DNA of 64,000 bases from UBA3775 sp051877895 (GCA_051877895.1 JBJEJI010000089.1:1-64000), one strand, 5' to 3'; positions 1-8,787 are shown, counted from the stretch's first letter. Numbers and translations are program-made. The notes: a model not told the origin generated them from the letters alone.

Positions 1-34
1 TATGATTAATTTTTAATGAGTAAAGGGTAATAAA

Positions 35-1150
35 ATGAAAGAGGATTTAAAATTTTCAAGAAAAATTTCTTGGAAATATTTACTGATCGGGGCTATTTGT
101 GTTCTAATCGTCGGAGCCTTTCTGTTTAGCATATGTGAAAACGATTCTGATTTACCGGAAACCCCAATAGAAACTGATAACTTCTCCCTAAGAGTTTTCA
201 ATCGATTTTCTCATGCTCAAGTAGATAAATCCTCGGGAATAATAAGTTTTGAAGCATCCAGACCTACTTCGGCTCTTCAAATTCAGGATATGTCAACCAA
301 CAATACTGAGTTGAAGGCATATATAGATTTTTACAAGTCCATGCTTATTGAATCTTATGGAATAACGGAAAACGAAATCAATATTGCAGAAATTTCTGAC
401 AGCGGATACGACAGCTGCTACTATTTTACCTATCAGTATACAAAAGATAATACAGAATATATAGCATTGAATTACATGATTTGCGACGAGGGACAAGTTT
501 TGTTGATAACCGAATCCGGTCTTCCCAAAAAGAAGGATGTCCTTGAGTCTGAAATTAAACTAATGGCGGACAGTGTTGAATATATTGGTTCTACACATCT
601 GCCGAATGATGATGACTACCCTTTTACTGTTGCAAATGATTCAATTCGCATTACTGTGAACAAAGGTTTCTCCTGCCCAACTATTGCTAAAAATTTTTCC
701 AGTGACAAATCTGAATATATAACAGACAGACCTCAAATTCTAATCGAATATAGATATGCTGACTCTTTTGACAAAGGAAGTACTTCCAGATTTACCATTT
801 CTCTATCTGATAATCAGGATATCACTGTAGCAGAGCAGGCAGAAAACCTGCATAACAACTACAGTAACAATGATTCTTTTTATATTTCATCTATGTATGA
901 AACAACGCTTGGAAATATTGTTTCCGCAGAATCAGATAATGATAAAGTATTAGACCCGAATATTGCTGATATTACAGCTTATATAGTACACTTAGACAGT
1001 AAAAAAATAAACCAAATTATAGAAAATATATATTTCGAAATAGACGCACAGATTTATTTATTAACTATTTCATATCCTCACAATGACGAGAAAACAAGAG
1101 ATGAATTACGTGAAATCCTTTGCAGTGTAGAGTTTTTGACGGAGGAATAA
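35..1150 (+). CDS. Membrane-anchored extracytoplasmic protein of unknown function
   Basis: This 371-residue protein has a basic N-terminus and then one hydrophobic segment at about residues 14-34, followed by a long hydrophilic Asp/Ser/Asn-rich part. That pattern fits a signal anchor with an external domain. No lipobox is obvious, although a Cys lies just after the hydrophobic stretch (SICEND). The external part seems to hold two similar halves: each includes a phrase of the type 'FSLRVFNRFS' or 'IRITVNKGFS' followed by beta-rich sequence, which suggests a duplicated fold. I do not recognise the family. The start ATG at 35 is preceded by AAAGGG. It converges with the phosphatase gene, with only two bases between the two stops. 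Confidence 0.75.
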   Translation: MKEDLKFSRKISWKYLLIGAICVLIVGAFLFSICENDSDLPETPIETDNFSLRVFNRFSHAQVDKSSGIISFEASRPTSALQIQDMSTNNTELKAYIDFYKSMLIESYGITENEINIAEISDSGYDSCYYFTYQYTKDNTEYIALNYMICDEGQVLLITESGLPKKKDVLESEIKLMADSVEYIGSTHLPNDDDYPFTVANDSIRITVNKGFSCPTIAKNFSSDKSEYITDRPQILIEYRYADSFDKGSTSRFTISLSDNQDITVAEQAENLHNNYSNNDSFYISSMYETTLGNIVSAESDNDKVLDPNIADITAYIVHLDSKKINQIIENIYFEIDAQIYLLTISYPHNDEKTRDELREILCSVEFLTEE

Positions 1151-1152
1151 CA

Positions 1153-1692
1153 CTAAAAAGTATATTTTTTTATCTCACAATTTTTTATTCCATACTCCGC
1201 AAACTCTTTGTTATCCATGTCATGGAAATAAGAATGAACCACTCTGGCAATCCCGTTATGGGCAACCAGAAGATAGGTTTTGTTATCTGACTCTATGCGG
1301 ATATCATCCAAAAGATTATAAATCCTCTGTGCCAGATGCAGCATGGTTTCTCCGCTGCCGAAATGATTGATGAAACTGGACTTCATCTCAAGAAATTCCT
1401 GTCCGTCCCGTGGGGTAGATTCATATCTGCCGAAGTTCTGCTCCGTAAGTCTTGGCTCCGCCCTCATGGGAATGCCGGTCACTTCAGAAATATGCCTTGC
1501 TGTTTCTGACGCACGGACCAGAGGGGAATACAGGATTTCATCAATCTGAAAGTTTCCCTCCAGAATCATCCTGCCAAGCTCTGTCGCCTGGTCATGGCCT
1601 TTTTCCGTGAGCGGAATATCCGTTGCTCCGCAAATTTTATTTTCTACGTTCCAGACAGTCTGACCATGTCTGGTAAAATATACAATTCCCAA
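1153..1692 (-). CDS. Histidine phosphatase (phosphoglycerate mutase-like) family protein
   Basis: The 179-residue product begins with the family's RHG signature (TRHGQT, residues 7-12), whose His becomes phosphorylated. The second catalytic His is in 'LVAHNGIA' at about 142-149, and an Arg and Glu of the usual active site lie in between (SPLVRASETA). Members dephosphorylate sugar phosphates, nucleotides or cobalamin intermediates; the substrate cannot be told from sequence. The only plausible start is TTG at 1692, nine bases after GGAGG. It lies downstream of the EamA transporter gene on the same strand, about 70 bases away, and could be cotranscribed with it. Confidence 0.85.
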   Translation of the reverse strand: MGIVYFTRHGQTVWNVENKICGATDIPLTEKGHDQATELGRMILEGNFQIDEILYSPLVRASETARHISEVTGIPMRAEPRLTEQNFGRYESTPRDGQEFLEMKSSFINHFGSGETMLHLAQRIYNLLDDIRIESDNKTYLLVAHNGIARVVHSYFHDMDNKEFAEYGIKNCEIKKYTF

Positions 1693-1760
1693 GAATCAGT
1701 TCCTCCAAACTTAATGACACACGCCAGATTGATGCAAATCAGTGCCATACAATATTTTCT

Positions 1761-2651
1761 CTATGCGAAAATTGCCATAAACAGGGTTCCTGTCAGCATG
1801 AGCAGCAAACCGAGAACTGCCTTTTTGGACAGCTTTTCCCCAAACACCAGATAGGAAAAACTTACGGAAACAAGAATACTCATTTTATCAATAGGAACAA
1901 CTACGCTGAGAACTCCCGTCTGTATGGCATAATAATAACACAGCCATGATGCTCCTGTTGCAATACCGGAAAGGCAGATGAAAACCAATTCCCTTCTGTC
2001 CGTCCTGCGTACCTGCGAAAGTTTTCCCTTTGTACCGACAATAACCCATGCCATAATTAGCACTACAATGGTACGGATTGCTGTACCCAGATTGGACTCC
2101 ACCCCTTCAATGCCTGCCTTGGCAAGTACAGAAGTAAGTGCCGCAAAAACTGCAGATAATACAGCATATAAAAACCAGCTGTGCTTTCCTTCTGTCTTTT
2201 TCACGTTTTCAGATACTGTAGCTGCCACCGGTTTCTTTTCTATCATCATTATTATGCCAACTGCCATAAGACAGGTACCCAGAAGTTTTACCGGAAGATT
2301 GTTATACTCTTTGAAAACAATTATGGCAAGAAGTACTGTTAAGATGGTACTGGACTTATCAATGGGAACTACCTTATTCACATCTCCCATTGATAATGCC
2401 TTAAAATAGCATATCCATGAAGCACCCGTTGCGGCTCCTGACAAAACAAGAAAAAGGAGGGATTTACCGCTAATCTGTCCAATGGTATCGGCAGAGCCTA
2501 CAATCAATACCATTACCCACGAAAAAATCAATACTATTACTGTTCTGATAGCCGTTGCAACATCAGAATCGGTTTTTCTGATACCGCATTTTGCAAGAAT
2601 GGATGTAAGCCCCGCGAAAAGTGACGAAAAAATGGCTGCTATAATCCACAT
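1761..2651 (-). CDS. EamA/DMT-family transporter
   Basis: The protein has ten hydrophobic helices arranged as two EamA repeats. The repeats are visibly homologous: 'SSLFAGLTSILAKCGI' and 'SAVFAALTSVLAKAGI' start the two halves, and 'GAATGASWICYFKAL' parallels 'GIATGASWLCYYYAI'. Such proteins export small metabolites or amino acids through the cytoplasmic membrane; the substrate is unknown here. I chose the ATG at 2651 because GGAGG lies seven bases before it and the first helix starts at once. A longer reading from 2717 would overlap folD by 23 bases and has no ribosome site. It is the last-but-one gene of a likely fchA-folD-eamA run. Confidence 0.88.
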   Translation of the reverse strand: MWIIAAIFSSLFAGLTSILAKCGIRKTDSDVATAIRTVIVLIFSWVMVLIVGSADTIGQISGKSLLFLVLSGAATGASWICYFKALSMGDVNKVVPIDKSSTILTVLLAIIVFKEYNNLPVKLLGTCLMAVGIIMMIEKKPVAATVSENVKKTEGKHSWFLYAVLSAVFAALTSVLAKAGIEGVESNLGTAIRTIVVLIMAWVIVGTKGKLSQVRRTDRRELVFICLSGIATGASWLCYYYAIQTGVLSVVVPIDKMSILVSVSFSYLVFGEKLSKKAVLGLLLMLTGTLFMAIFA

Positions 2652-2694
2652 ATTATGCCTCCGAATCCAAAGTTTTTCTTCTGTTAAAGAATTA

Positions 2695-3543
2695 CTATAT
2701 TGTCTTTTTGGCTGCATCTAACACATGGCTTAACAATACAGAAGTTGTGACACCACCCACACCGCCGGGCACCGGAGTAACGGCTCCCACAACCGGCTCT
2801 ACACTTTCAAAGTTCACATCTCCGCAAAGTTTGCCTTCCTCATTGACGTTAATTCCCACATCAATGACAACCTGTCCCGGAGAAACATAGTCTGCATTTA
2901 CAGTGCCTGCATGTCCGGCTGCCACAATCAGTATATCTGCCTGCTTTGCAATTTCCGGCATATTCCTTGTTCTTGTATGACAGATTGTAACGGTTGCATT
3001 TTCTTTCATACACATCATTGCAACCGGTTTTCCTACTACCAGTGAACGTCCGATTACTACCACATTTTTGCCGGTCAAATCATAGCCGTAAAATTTCAGA
3101 ATTTCCATACATGCCTGAGGTGTACACGGCGGATAACCTTTTGCTTTTCCGGTAAATACACTGCCTATGGATGCCTCCGTCATACAGTCCACATCCTTTT
3201 CCGGCTTCAGGGCGTTTTCGATTCTTTCAGAATCCAGTCCTTTTGGAAGGGGACGAAAAAGAAGTACTCCGTGAATGCTGCTGTCATTGTTTACTTCGTC
3301 TATTACCTTTAAAACATCATCTGTTGTAACTGTTGCGGAAAGCAGGAATTTTTCATATTCCACACCCAGTGTTTCACAACGCTTCACTGCACCCCTTTCA
3401 TAGGAAATATCACTTTCATTTTCCCCTATGCGTATGATTCCCAGCTTCGGGCTCACACCTTTTTTCTTAAGCATGGAAACATCTGCCATGATTTTCTCAT
3501 TTATGCTGGCGGTAACGCTCTTACCCAATAACAATTCTGCCAT
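2695..3543 (-). CDS. folD: Bifunctional methylenetetrahydrofolate dehydrogenase / methenyltetrahydrofolate cyclohydrolase
   Basis: FolD interconverts 5,10-methylene-THF, 5,10-methenyl-THF and 10-formyl-THF in the cytoplasm, supplying one-carbon units for purines and formyl-Met-tRNA. The sequence shows the family landmarks: the 'SYxxxK-like' active region replaced here by ISYERGAVKRCE near residue 47-58, 'GVLLFRPLPKG' at about 93-103, 'PCTPQACMEILKFY', the Rossmann motif 'VVIGRSLVVGKPVAMM', and the C-terminal 'VTPVPGGVGGVTTSVLL'. The usual catalytic Lys of the YxxxK motif reads Arg/Val-Lys one place off, so an alignment is desirable. ATG at 3543 follows AAAGGA; an in-frame TTG at 3561 is less likely. 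It starts one base after fchA ends, so the two are probably translationally coupled. Confidence 0.93.
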   Translation of the reverse strand: MAELLLGKSVTASINEKIMADVSMLKKKGVSPKLGIIRIGENESDISYERGAVKRCETLGVEYEKFLLSATVTTDDVLKVIDEVNNDSSIHGVLLFRPLPKGLDSERIENALKPEKDVDCMTEASIGSVFTGKAKGYPPCTPQACMEILKFYGYDLTGKNVVVIGRSLVVGKPVAMMCMKENATVTICHTRTRNMPEIAKQADILIVAAGHAGTVNADYVSPGQVVIDVGINVNEEGKLCGDVNFESVEPVVGAVTPVPGGVGGVTTSVLLSHVLDAAKKTI

Positions 3544-3544
3544 T

Positions 3545-4183
3545 TTATATATTCCTTTCAACTGTAGCTTTTACACTATAAAATATTTTCTCTGCTTTTT
3601 CTCCGTAAACTGAAATCATATTCTCAGCCTTTGCGTTAAGTTCATTTGCTTTTTCTCTGTCTGCCATGGAGCCGGTGTTAATAAACACATTGAGGGAAGC
3701 TCCCATAAGTGCGGAACGAAGCGCTATGGCTGCCACGCCTGCATCGGAAACTGCAAGACGGCTGCCCTTTGCCGCATATTCTTCCACCAGGTCGATGGCT
3801 TCGCAGCACACCTCCATGATTTCCAGTGGTACTGCAGATGCCGTAAGCAGTGCCTCTGCCATAACCCGTGCCTTGTATTCCTTTTCTTCCTCCGTTTCCT
3901 TTGGAAGGGAATAGGCTGCGGCAAGGGGGGAGAAGGCTTCTGCATCCTTATCGACCAATGCTGTCAGTTTATGGATTATCACTGCAGACTTGTCCATCAA
4001 TCCCTTAATATTTTCCTCAACATCTGCATATTTTTTCTTCCCAACAGTCAGGCTTCCTACCATGTTTCCAAGTGCCATACCGATTGCCCCTATGAGAGCA
4101 GAGGCACCACCGCCGCCCGGCACAGGCTCTTTTGAAGCCAGAACTTCAATAAATTCGTTACAGGTTTTATCACAAAAGCTCAT
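3545..4183 (-). CDS. fchA: Cyclodeaminase/cyclohydrolase family protein (FchA-like methenyl-THF cyclohydrolase)
   Basis: The 212-residue protein carries the typical N-terminal 'ASKEPVPGGGGASAL' signature (about residues 15-29) of the formimidotetrahydrofolate cyclodeaminase family. It is a helical bundle with Gly/Ala-rich repeats such as 'GAIGMALGNMVGSLTVGKKKY'. In acetogens and purine-fermenting clostridia, FchA converts methenyl-THF to 10-formyl-THF or processes formimino-THF; which reaction applies here is inferred only. Its position directly before folD, with one base between, fits a one-carbon operon. The start at 4183 has TAGGAGGAAAT upstream. A good promoter lies at 4248-4276, facing leuA. 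Confidence 0.88.
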   Translation of the reverse strand: MSFCDKTCNEFIEVLASKEPVPGGGGASALIGAIGMALGNMVGSLTVGKKKYADVEENIKGLMDKSAVIIHKLTALVDKDAEAFSPLAAAYSLPKETEEEKEYKARVMAEALLTASAVPLEIMEVCCEAIDLVEEYAAKGSRLAVSDAGVAAIALRSALMGASLNVFINTGSMADREKANELNAKAENMISVYGEKAEKIFYSVKATVERNI

Positions 4184-4247
4184 ATATTCTATTTCCTCCT
4201 ATTAATAATCTTTTGACTTTACACTTTTTCCTTTTCCAACTTCTACC

Positions 4248-4276
4248 ATTTTACGTTATATATAAAGTAAAATCAA
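4248..4276 (-). promoter_or_regulatory. Promoter of fchA-folD
   Basis: On the minus strand TTGATT (4271-4276) and TAAAAT (4248-4253) are separated by exactly 17 bases. The -10 lies about 65 bases before the fchA start. The -35 box is only six bases from the -35 box of the opposite leuA promoter. Confidence 0.6.
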
Positions 4277-4282
4277 GTCTTG

Positions 4283-4311
4283 TTGTACAATCCCCAAAAT
4301 CATGGTATGAT
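4283..4311 (+). promoter_or_regulatory. Promoter of the leuA-araC fusion gene
   Basis: TTGTAC (4283-4288) and TATGAT (4306-4311) are 17 bases apart on the plus strand. The -10 is about 49 bases before the ATG at 4360, and GAGGT at 4345-4349 is the ribosome site. The arrangement is back to back with the fchA promoter. Confidence 0.6.
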
Positions 4312-4359
4312 AAAGAAAAGGTTATAAAAACAGTCAACGAATATGAGGTATTTTAATCT

Positions 4360-6375
4360 ATGGATTCTACAAAATACTGCTACAATCCGGCATTTGACCC
4401 TTCCGCTTCCTGTGAGTGGATTAAAAAGACCCTACCCGACCATGCTCCCCTCTGGTGCAGCGTGGATCTTCGTGACGGAAATCAGGCTCTCATTACACCC
4501 CTTACAATTCCTGAAAAGCTGGAGTACTTTGCCATGCTGAAAAAAATCGGGTTCAAACAGATTGAAGTGGGATATCCTTCCCAGACCGGGGAGGAATTTC
4601 AGTTCGTCCGCAGGCTTATAGAAACAGACGTCATCCCGGATGATGTAACCATTCAGGTAATTTCCACCCTTAGGGAAGGAAGCATCCGCCAGACGCTGGA
4701 ATCTCTGAAGGGATGTAAAAAAGCAATCCTTCATGTATTCAGCACACTTTCTGACTCTATGCTGGATATTGTTCTGAAAAAAAGCCGGAAACAGGTAATG
4801 CATGAAATTGTTGACCGTGTACTTCTGACCAAAAACCTTGTTCTGGCCTCAGGAATTAATCTGTCCATCCAATTTACTCCGGAAGGCTTTACCAACACGG
4901 ATACAGACTACGCTCTCACCGTATGTAACGCAGTAATCGATACACTTATGCCGGAATTTAAGGGAAAAATAATTGTTAATCTTCCGGCCACCGTGGAAAA
5001 TGAGCTGCCCCATGTTTTTGCTTCCCGTGTGGAATATATAAGCAAACATCTTATCCACAGAGAGCAGGTTGTCCTCAGTATTCATCCCCACAACGACATG
5101 GGCTGTGCCATTGGGGCAGGCTCTCTGGCTCTCCTTGCGGGAGCAGACCGGATTGAAGGGACGCTGTTTGGTAACGGGGAACGCACGGGAAATGTGGATT
5201 TAATGACGGTAGCTTTGAATCTGCTGACACACGGCATTGACCCCGGACTTGATTTCAGCGAACTGCCGGCCATTCGTGAAACCTATGAAAGACTGACAGG
5301 GCTTGGTGTTTTTCCAAGACATCCTTATGCAGGAGATCTGGTATTTACCGCACTGTCTGCCAGCCATCAGGATGCCATTGCAAAAGGGATTTCGGAATAC
5401 AGAGGAAAAGGCAGGAAGGAACCATTTGCCGGAAGCGGCTATGCGAAGCACTGGCATGTGCCTTACCTTCCAATCGATCCGGAGGATATTGGGCGCACAT
5501 ATGAAAGTGATATCATCCGCATTAACTCTCTTTCCGGTAAAGGGGGAGTAAGCTATATTTTAAAAACCGGTTTCGGTTTTATTCTGCCCGAAAAAATGAA
5601 AGCCGTTGTTGCAGAAGCCATTAAGGATGTACTGGGAGAGAACCGAATAGAATTATCGGGAGACCGGGTCTTTGAAATCTTTGAAAACCGGTTTATTCAT
5701 GCAAACCCGATCTTTTCTGTACCGGAATGCCATTTCCGCCAGACCGACGGTATTTTTGCCGACGTAACCATACGCCGTGACGGGACGGACTGCACCATTC
5801 TGGCAACGGGCAATGGTCGTCTGGATGCAACCAGCAATGCAATCAAACAATTCTTCGGCATTGAATATGAACTTTCCATCTATGAGGAGCATGCCCTTTC
5901 CCATGGTTCTGCTTCCGCCGCTGCCGCATACGTGGGCATTACTGCAGGCGGTATCATGCACTGGGGCGTGGGCACGGACTCCGATATTATCAAGGCCTCC
6001 ATTCATGCCCTTGTAGTGGCGGTAAACAGTTATCTGTCAGGCATTGAGGTCATTGATCCCATGGAGCAGCGCATGATCAGTATTCTGAATTACATCCAAA
6101 ATCACTATGCGGACATTTCCATGGATGAACTGTCGGAGGAATTCCATTTGACCAAACCCTATCTTTCCAAATACATCCGCCAGAAAACCGGTGAAACCTT
6201 TGGGGAAATAGTGCAGAACATCCGCATGAACAAGGCGTGCGATCTGTTAAGGGAAACCAATCTGACCGTGGAAGCCATTGCCGAAAAGGTAGGCTATCCT
6301 ACCATTGAACATTTTAACCGGCTGTTTAAAAAACGGTATCAGGTGACGCCGGTAGGATACCGGAATAGACGATAG
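4360..6375 (+). CDS. leuA: 2-isopropylmalate synthase with a C-terminal AraC-type DNA-binding domain
   Basis: The N-terminal part is LeuA, which condenses 2-oxoisovalerate with acetyl-CoA in the first step of leucine synthesis. It has the catalytic 'DLRDGNQ' motif (residues 36-42), the metal-binding 'HPHND' (242-246) and 'GNGERTGN' (271-278). A region at about 430-555 looks like the leucine-sensing LeuA dimer domain. Enzymes of this long class usually stop near 550-560 residues. Here the frame continues without a break into about 100 residues (572-671) with both helix-turn-helix units of an AraC/XylS domain: 'MDELSEEFHLTKPYLSKYI' and 'VEAIAEKVGYPTIEHFNRLF'. The inference is a leucine-responsive enzyme that also binds DNA, possibly its own divergent promoter. 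No other leu genes are in the window. Confidence 0.93.
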   Translation: MDSTKYCYNPAFDPSASCEWIKKTLPDHAPLWCSVDLRDGNQALITPLTIPEKLEYFAMLKKIGFKQIEVGYPSQTGEEFQFVRRLIETDVIPDDVTIQVISTLREGSIRQTLESLKGCKKAILHVFSTLSDSMLDIVLKKSRKQVMHEIVDRVLLTKNLVLASGINLSIQFTPEGFTNTDTDYALTVCNAVIDTLMPEFKGKIIVNLPATVENELPHVFASRVEYISKHLIHREQVVLSIHPHNDMGCAIGAGSLALLAGADRIEGTLFGNGERTGNVDLMTVALNLLTHGIDPGLDFSELPAIRETYERLTGLGVFPRHPYAGDLVFTALSASHQDAIAKGISEYRGKGRKEPFAGSGYAKHWHVPYLPIDPEDIGRTYESDIIRINSLSGKGGVSYILKTGFGFILPEKMKAVVAEAIKDVLGENRIELSGDRVFEIFENRFIHANPIFSVPECHFRQTDGIFADVTIRRDGTDCTILATGNGRLDATSNAIKQFFGIEYELSIYEEHALSHGSASAAAAYVGITAGGIMHWGVGTDSDIIKASIHALVVAVNSYLSGIEVIDPMEQRMISILNYIQNHYADISMDELSEEFHLTKPYLSKYIRQKTGETFGEIVQNIRMNKACDLLRETNLTVEAIAEKVGYPTIEHFNRLFKKRYQVTPVGYRNRR

Positions 6376-6435
6376 GAGGACGGTTGCTTATCCCACATCC
6401 TAATGGCGGTGGGTTTCTGCAGCCAGATTATATTT

Positions 6436-7233
6436 ATGAAGAATTTATTTATAGAGGGGATTCAGGGAGCCGGAAAATCCACCCTGGTCAACTATCTTTC
6501 CAATACAGTTCCCGAATTCAGTGTCTGCCGGGAGGGAGATTACTCCCCCGTTGATTTGGCATGGTGTACCTGGATGTCAAAGAGTGATTATACTGCCGTC
6601 TTAAAACGCTATGAGTCAATCCGGGATGAAATCACAAAAAATACTGTCCGGGAAGGTGAACACTTTGTAATTTCATATACCAAAATCATTACGGATATTC
6701 CGAATTTTCACAGGGAACTGGAGAATTATGAGGTTTATAACGGAAGAAAGACCTTTCAGGAATTAAAGGAAATTATTTTTTCAAGATATAAAGTCTTTTC
6801 CCAGACAGGCTATCTGTTTGAATGTTCTTTTTTTCAAAACATTATGGAAGAACTGATGCTGTTTCATTTATTGAATGATCAGGAAATTATGGAGTTTTAC
6901 CGGGAATTATATGGGATTATAAATCCGGAACAATTTTTATTACTGTATTTGTACAGCTACAAACCGGAGGAAAACATCCGAATCATTCAAAAAGAACGCT
7001 GTGATCATCGGGGTAATGAATTATGGTATCCGATGATGCTTCAGTATTTCATCCATTCACCATATGGGGAAAAGCACGGATGTGCTACTTTTGAAGATAT
7101 GATAGCCCATTTCAAACACAGACAGGAATTGGAAGTGAAAATTATAAAGGAAATTATTGGTGATAGGGCAGTTATCCTGCCTACGAAAGAGTGGAGACCT
7201 GATGAAATAAACTCTTTTTTACATAATCTTTGA
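6436..7233 (+). CDS. P-loop nucleotide kinase-like protein, function unknown
   Basis: A Walker A motif, 'GIQGAGKST', lies at residues 8-16, just where deoxynucleoside and thymidylate kinases have it. 'LFECSFFQNIMEELML' in the middle resembles the ERS-type segment of that fold, and an Arg-rich stretch 'IIQKERCDHRGNELW' could be a lid. I cannot assign a substrate. The start is uncertain: ATG 6436 places the P-loop correctly but lacks a clear ribosome site, while ATG 6403 adds eleven residues with GGAGG too far upstream. It follows the leuA fusion gene closely on the same strand and may be cotranscribed. It is not a known leucine-pathway gene. Confidence 0.65.
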   Translation: MKNLFIEGIQGAGKSTLVNYLSNTVPEFSVCREGDYSPVDLAWCTWMSKSDYTAVLKRYESIRDEITKNTVREGEHFVISYTKIITDIPNFHRELENYEVYNGRKTFQELKEIIFSRYKVFSQTGYLFECSFFQNIMEELMLFHLLNDQEIMEFYRELYGIINPEQFLLLYLYSYKPEENIRIIQKERCDHRGNELWYPMMLQYFIHSPYGEKHGCATFEDMIAHFKHRQELEVKIIKEIIGDRAVILPTKEWRPDEINSFLHNL

Positions 7234-7268
7234 TTTAAGTGGTGGGCTTTTTCAATACTCAAACAGTA

Positions 7269-7823
7269 TTAATTACTCCACTCCCCATTTTCCCAGAACC
7301 CGGTTTTTTTCAGTTTCGCCACGTCCTGCAAAGACAGAAAATAATCTTCATACTTATGGTTGGGCTCATAAATCGTAACCTTTGCATAGCCCTTTTTTAA
7401 CAGCAGGGCATTCAGCATTTCATCCTCCAGGTAAACATATGCCAGCAGTCTGTCGTACCGGTCATACAATTCCTCATCAAACTCCAGACTGACGCTTTTT
7501 CCCTCCAGGGTTTCTTTCATAAATTCTGACGCAATCTCACCCTGTGAGGTATTTTTATCTGCATCCGGATGTACGCTTTCGGGGGCATCGATTCCGATGA
7601 GCCTGATGGTAAAATTCTCTCCGTTACAATCAATCACAATCGTATCTCCGTCCTTTACCCTTACAACCTCATACAAACAGTCTTCCCGAATTCCTTCGGG
7701 AAGTTTTGAATCCAACGAAGACTCCCTGCTGATAAAAAGCAGTATGACAATAATGAATATCAGGACTGACGCCAACAATACTATGATTCTGCGGCTTCCC
7801 ACCCTGCTGCATTTATTTTTCAT
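7269..7823 (-). CDS. Thermonuclease-family (SNase) protein, membrane-anchored
   Basis: One hydrophobic segment near the N-terminus (about residues 12-31, IIVLLASVLIFIIVILLF) precedes a staphylococcal-nuclease domain. The domain shows the calcium/catalytic pattern 'VVRVKDGDTIVI', 'IRLIGIDAPES' with the conserved Arg and Asp, 'GEIASEFMKETLEGK', 'YDRYDRLLAYVYL' with the second catalytic Arg, and 'LLKKGYAKV'. Such enzymes cut DNA or RNA outside the membrane. I chose ATG 7823 since AAGGAG lies seven bases upstream; the longer frame to 7934 would overlap the preceding glycosyltransferase and adds a Cys-rich stretch without a ribosome site. Confidence 0.85.
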   Translation of the reverse strand: MKNKCSRVGSRRIIVLLASVLIFIIVILLFISRESSLDSKLPEGIREDCLYEVVRVKDGDTIVIDCNGENFTIRLIGIDAPESVHPDADKNTSQGEIASEFMKETLEGKSVSLEFDEELYDRYDRLLAYVYLEDEMLNALLLKKGYAKVTIYEPNHKYEDYFLSLQDVAKLKKTGFWENGEWSN

Positions 7824-7905
7824 GTATAACTCCTTGCATGTTTCCGGTCCTTGACATTCCCCATAGCTAAAGCAAGAGGTTTTACGACACATTGGATCTG
7901 ACATT

Positions 7906-8691
7906 CTACTGATATGTTTCGTATGCCTTGACATAAAAGTGCATAATCAGATTTGTAATTCTCCTGCCCCAGAATTTCCGGAACATGTCCGTGTCCTCTT
8001 TTCTGCGGTTGTTATTATCAATAAAGGTCTTACTGGTGGCACCGTCGTGAATCCGGTAATAGGTCAGTGTTTTTGACGTATAAAGAAATGGCAGGTCCTT
8101 TTCTGCCAATTTAAGAAAAGTATCCCAGTCGATATTGAATTTCATGTCAGAAGTGAAGATATTATCTCCCAACAGGGTTTTATTGTACATGACACTTGGA
8201 CAGCAGATGCTGTTTCCAAGGCTCAGCGTAGCTTTCCGTGCCCATCTGCGTTCCGACAGGAAGTAAAATTTCATCGGAACTCTGAGAAATGCCCTGATTC
8301 TGCAGTTGATGTCTGAGCATACCTTACCATTTTTTAAAGGTCTGTAGCCTGTATATGCCATGGAAAACTTTCTGCCGCGTCTGATTACAAGCCTCTCAAG
8401 GGTTATGGCATAATCCGGGTCGTACACGTCGTCCTGATGTGCCACGGTTACATAAGCGGTTTCTGCACTGTTATATGCAAAATTCCAGTCTTCTTTAATT
8501 CCGCTTTTTCCCTCTCTGATAAAAAGAGGAAGCTCATATTTTTCTGCCAGGTTTTTTATGTATTCATTGGGTGTTGAAGTACAAATAATTACTCTGGTTT
8601 TCAGACTCTGTCCCTTCAGGGAACGAATGCATGCTTCCAGATAAGGAGACTCTTTGTATGCACATATAGAAAATGTATGACTAAACCTCAT
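7906..8691 (-). CDS. Glycosyltransferase family 2 protein
   Basis: The 261-residue protein has the GT2 N-terminus 'SICAYKESPYLEACIRSLKGQ' and an Asp-rich donor-binding site, 'HQDDVYDPDYA', at about 86-96. The later 'NIDWDTFLKLAEKD' provides the usual acidic acceptor-side residues. It transfers a sugar from a nucleotide-sugar donor to an unknown acceptor, probably a cell-surface polymer. The start at 8691 follows GGAGGGGG by six bases. It lies next to a second GT2 gene on the same strand, so both may act on the same surface glycan, although no complete polysaccharide cluster is present. Confidence 0.85.
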   Translation of the reverse strand: MRFSHTFSICAYKESPYLEACIRSLKGQSLKTRVIICTSTPNEYIKNLAEKYELPLFIREGKSGIKEDWNFAYNSAETAYVTVAHQDDVYDPDYAITLERLVIRRGRKFSMAYTGYRPLKNGKVCSDINCRIRAFLRVPMKFYFLSERRWARKATLSLGNSICCPSVMYNKTLLGDNIFTSDMKFNIDWDTFLKLAEKDLPFLYTSKTLTYYRIHDGATSKTFIDNNNRRKEDTDMFRKFWGRRITNLIMHFYVKAYETYQ

Positions 8692-8787
8692 GTATGCCCC
8701 CTCCGGCTTCCGACACTTATGGTCTGTAATGTAAATAATTCTGTGTATTCGTTCTGTGTATTGCTCAACCGTATTTATGCAGCTTTT

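Noticed and set aside
13..201. A minus-strand open frame of 62 codons at the left end
   Set aside because: It is a shadow of the coding frame at 35-1150 and has no ribosome site.
4184..4359. Riboswitch or T-box before fchA-folD or leuA
   Set aside because: Leaders from the likely start sites are only about 40-60 bases, too short, and no THF, T-box or terminator pattern is visible.
7269..7934. Longer start of the thermonuclease gene at 7934
   Set aside because: It would overlap the glycosyltransferase gene and has no ribosome site, while ATG 7823 has AAGGAG at the right distance.
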